Shown piece after piece: positions 63,926 to 64,000 of a stretch of 64,000 bases of DNA. How positions within the stretch are numbered: position 1 is the first letter of the stretch; the number at the start of each line of letters is the position of its first letter. Position numbers and translations under genes: made by a program. Where the stretch lies: assembly GCA_963792855.1 (NCBI GenBank), contig CAWBXZ010000007.1, forward strand, positions 62,001 through 126,000. Reading direction: 5' to 3'. Origin of the DNA: SG8-40 sp963792855 (lineage in GTDB: Bacteria > Pseudomonadota > Gammaproteobacteria > Burkholderiales > Eutrophovitaceae). The notes under the pieces were generated by a model, which saw only the letters and a list, made by a program, of their open reading frames with translations, made no database searches and was not told the origin of the DNA.

Positions 63926-64000
63926 TTAACGGCTATCCAGTTTCTGTTTCAGGATTTCGTTGACCTGGGCCGGGTTCGCCTTGCCCTTGCTGGCCTTCAT
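63926..64000 (-). CDS. gatB: Aspartyl/glutamyl-tRNA amidotransferase subunit B, C-terminal end (partial)
   Basis: The right edge holds the last 24 codons of a minus-strand gene: MKASKGKANPAQVNEILKQK then LDSR and stop TAA at 63926-63928. This is the signature C-terminus of GatB (tRNA-binding YqeY-like tail). The rest lies beyond the window. Converges on the DUF4124 gene with a 51-base gap. Confidence 0.9.
   Translation of the reverse strand: MKASKGKANPAQVNEILKQKLDSR

Overview
This 64 kb window is high-GC chromosomal DNA of a free-living proteobacterium, most likely a betaproteobacterium. The argument rests on gene order: zapB-like/zapA followed by 6S RNA; leuS-lptE; metX-metW-ampG; xthA-pyrE-DUF4124-gatB. 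These are typical of Beta- and related Gammaproteobacteria. This is inference from content, not a phylogeny. I see no phage, plasmid, integrase, transposase, CRISPR array, rRNA or tRNA gene.

Layout. 0-3.8 kb: a malonyl-CoA synthetase, a TSUP-type exporter coupled to an EVE-domain protein, then 6S RNA, zapA and a small zapB-like gene. 3.9-8.3 kb: a cobalamin riboswitch driving a BtuB-like receptor, then an MsbA-type ABC exporter. 8.7-13.7 kb: a SorA/SoxC-like sulfite dehydrogenase with a di-haem cytochrome c, and a complete DctPQM TRAP transporter. 13.9-19.2 kb: single enzymes (M14-like DUF2817, DUF2235, methyltransferase, Asp-nucleophile alpha/beta hydrolase, TauD-like dioxygenase). 19.3-22.2 kb: an envelope block (MscS, coiled-coil membrane protein, holin-like protein, AI-2E/PerM permease). 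22.3-31.6 kb: metallo-beta-lactamase hydrolase, small exported peptide, PDC-lactonase-like amidohydrolase, cupin, P2-type cation ATPase, HCCA isomerase and a MobA-like 3-hydroxybenzoate 4-monooxygenase. 31.7-43.9 kb: catabolic-looking genes with a Gfo/Idh/MocA oxidoreductase, a five-gene oligopeptide-type ABC transporter, a GGDEF-PilZ protein, a SnoaL-like protein, and a second Gfo/Idh/MocA gene overlapping an IolD-like ThDP enzyme. 44-64 kb: mostly housekeeping (katG, polA, LOG-family, thrB, uvrD, prk, leuS, lptE, metX, metW, ampG, xthA, pyrE, gatB).

How they fit together. Sulfite handling (dehydrogenase, cytochrome, possible TSUP exporter, TauD-like enzyme) and aromatic breakdown (MobA, PDC-lactonase-like, HCCA isomerase) suggest a heterotroph using organosulfur and aromatic compounds. 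The least conventional coding module is the Gfo/Idh plus IolD-like pair. It looks like a cyclitol or polyol pathway without the usual iol genes.

Quality warning. Five genes (cytochrome c, methyltransferase, mscS, cation ATPase, pyrE) carry seven single-base indels in all. The ancestral frame is readable on both sides of each. Several lie in short homopolymers, so residual sequencing error is the simplest explanation.

Non-coding highlights: a 144-bp imperfect palindrome abutting the metW stop codon, a perfect 17-bp-arm palindrome at 23.56 kb, a structured leader before metX, an apparently leaderless promoter for the zapB-like gene, a LysR/OxyR-type site upstream of katG, and xthA and pyrE start codons that abut with no intergenic base.
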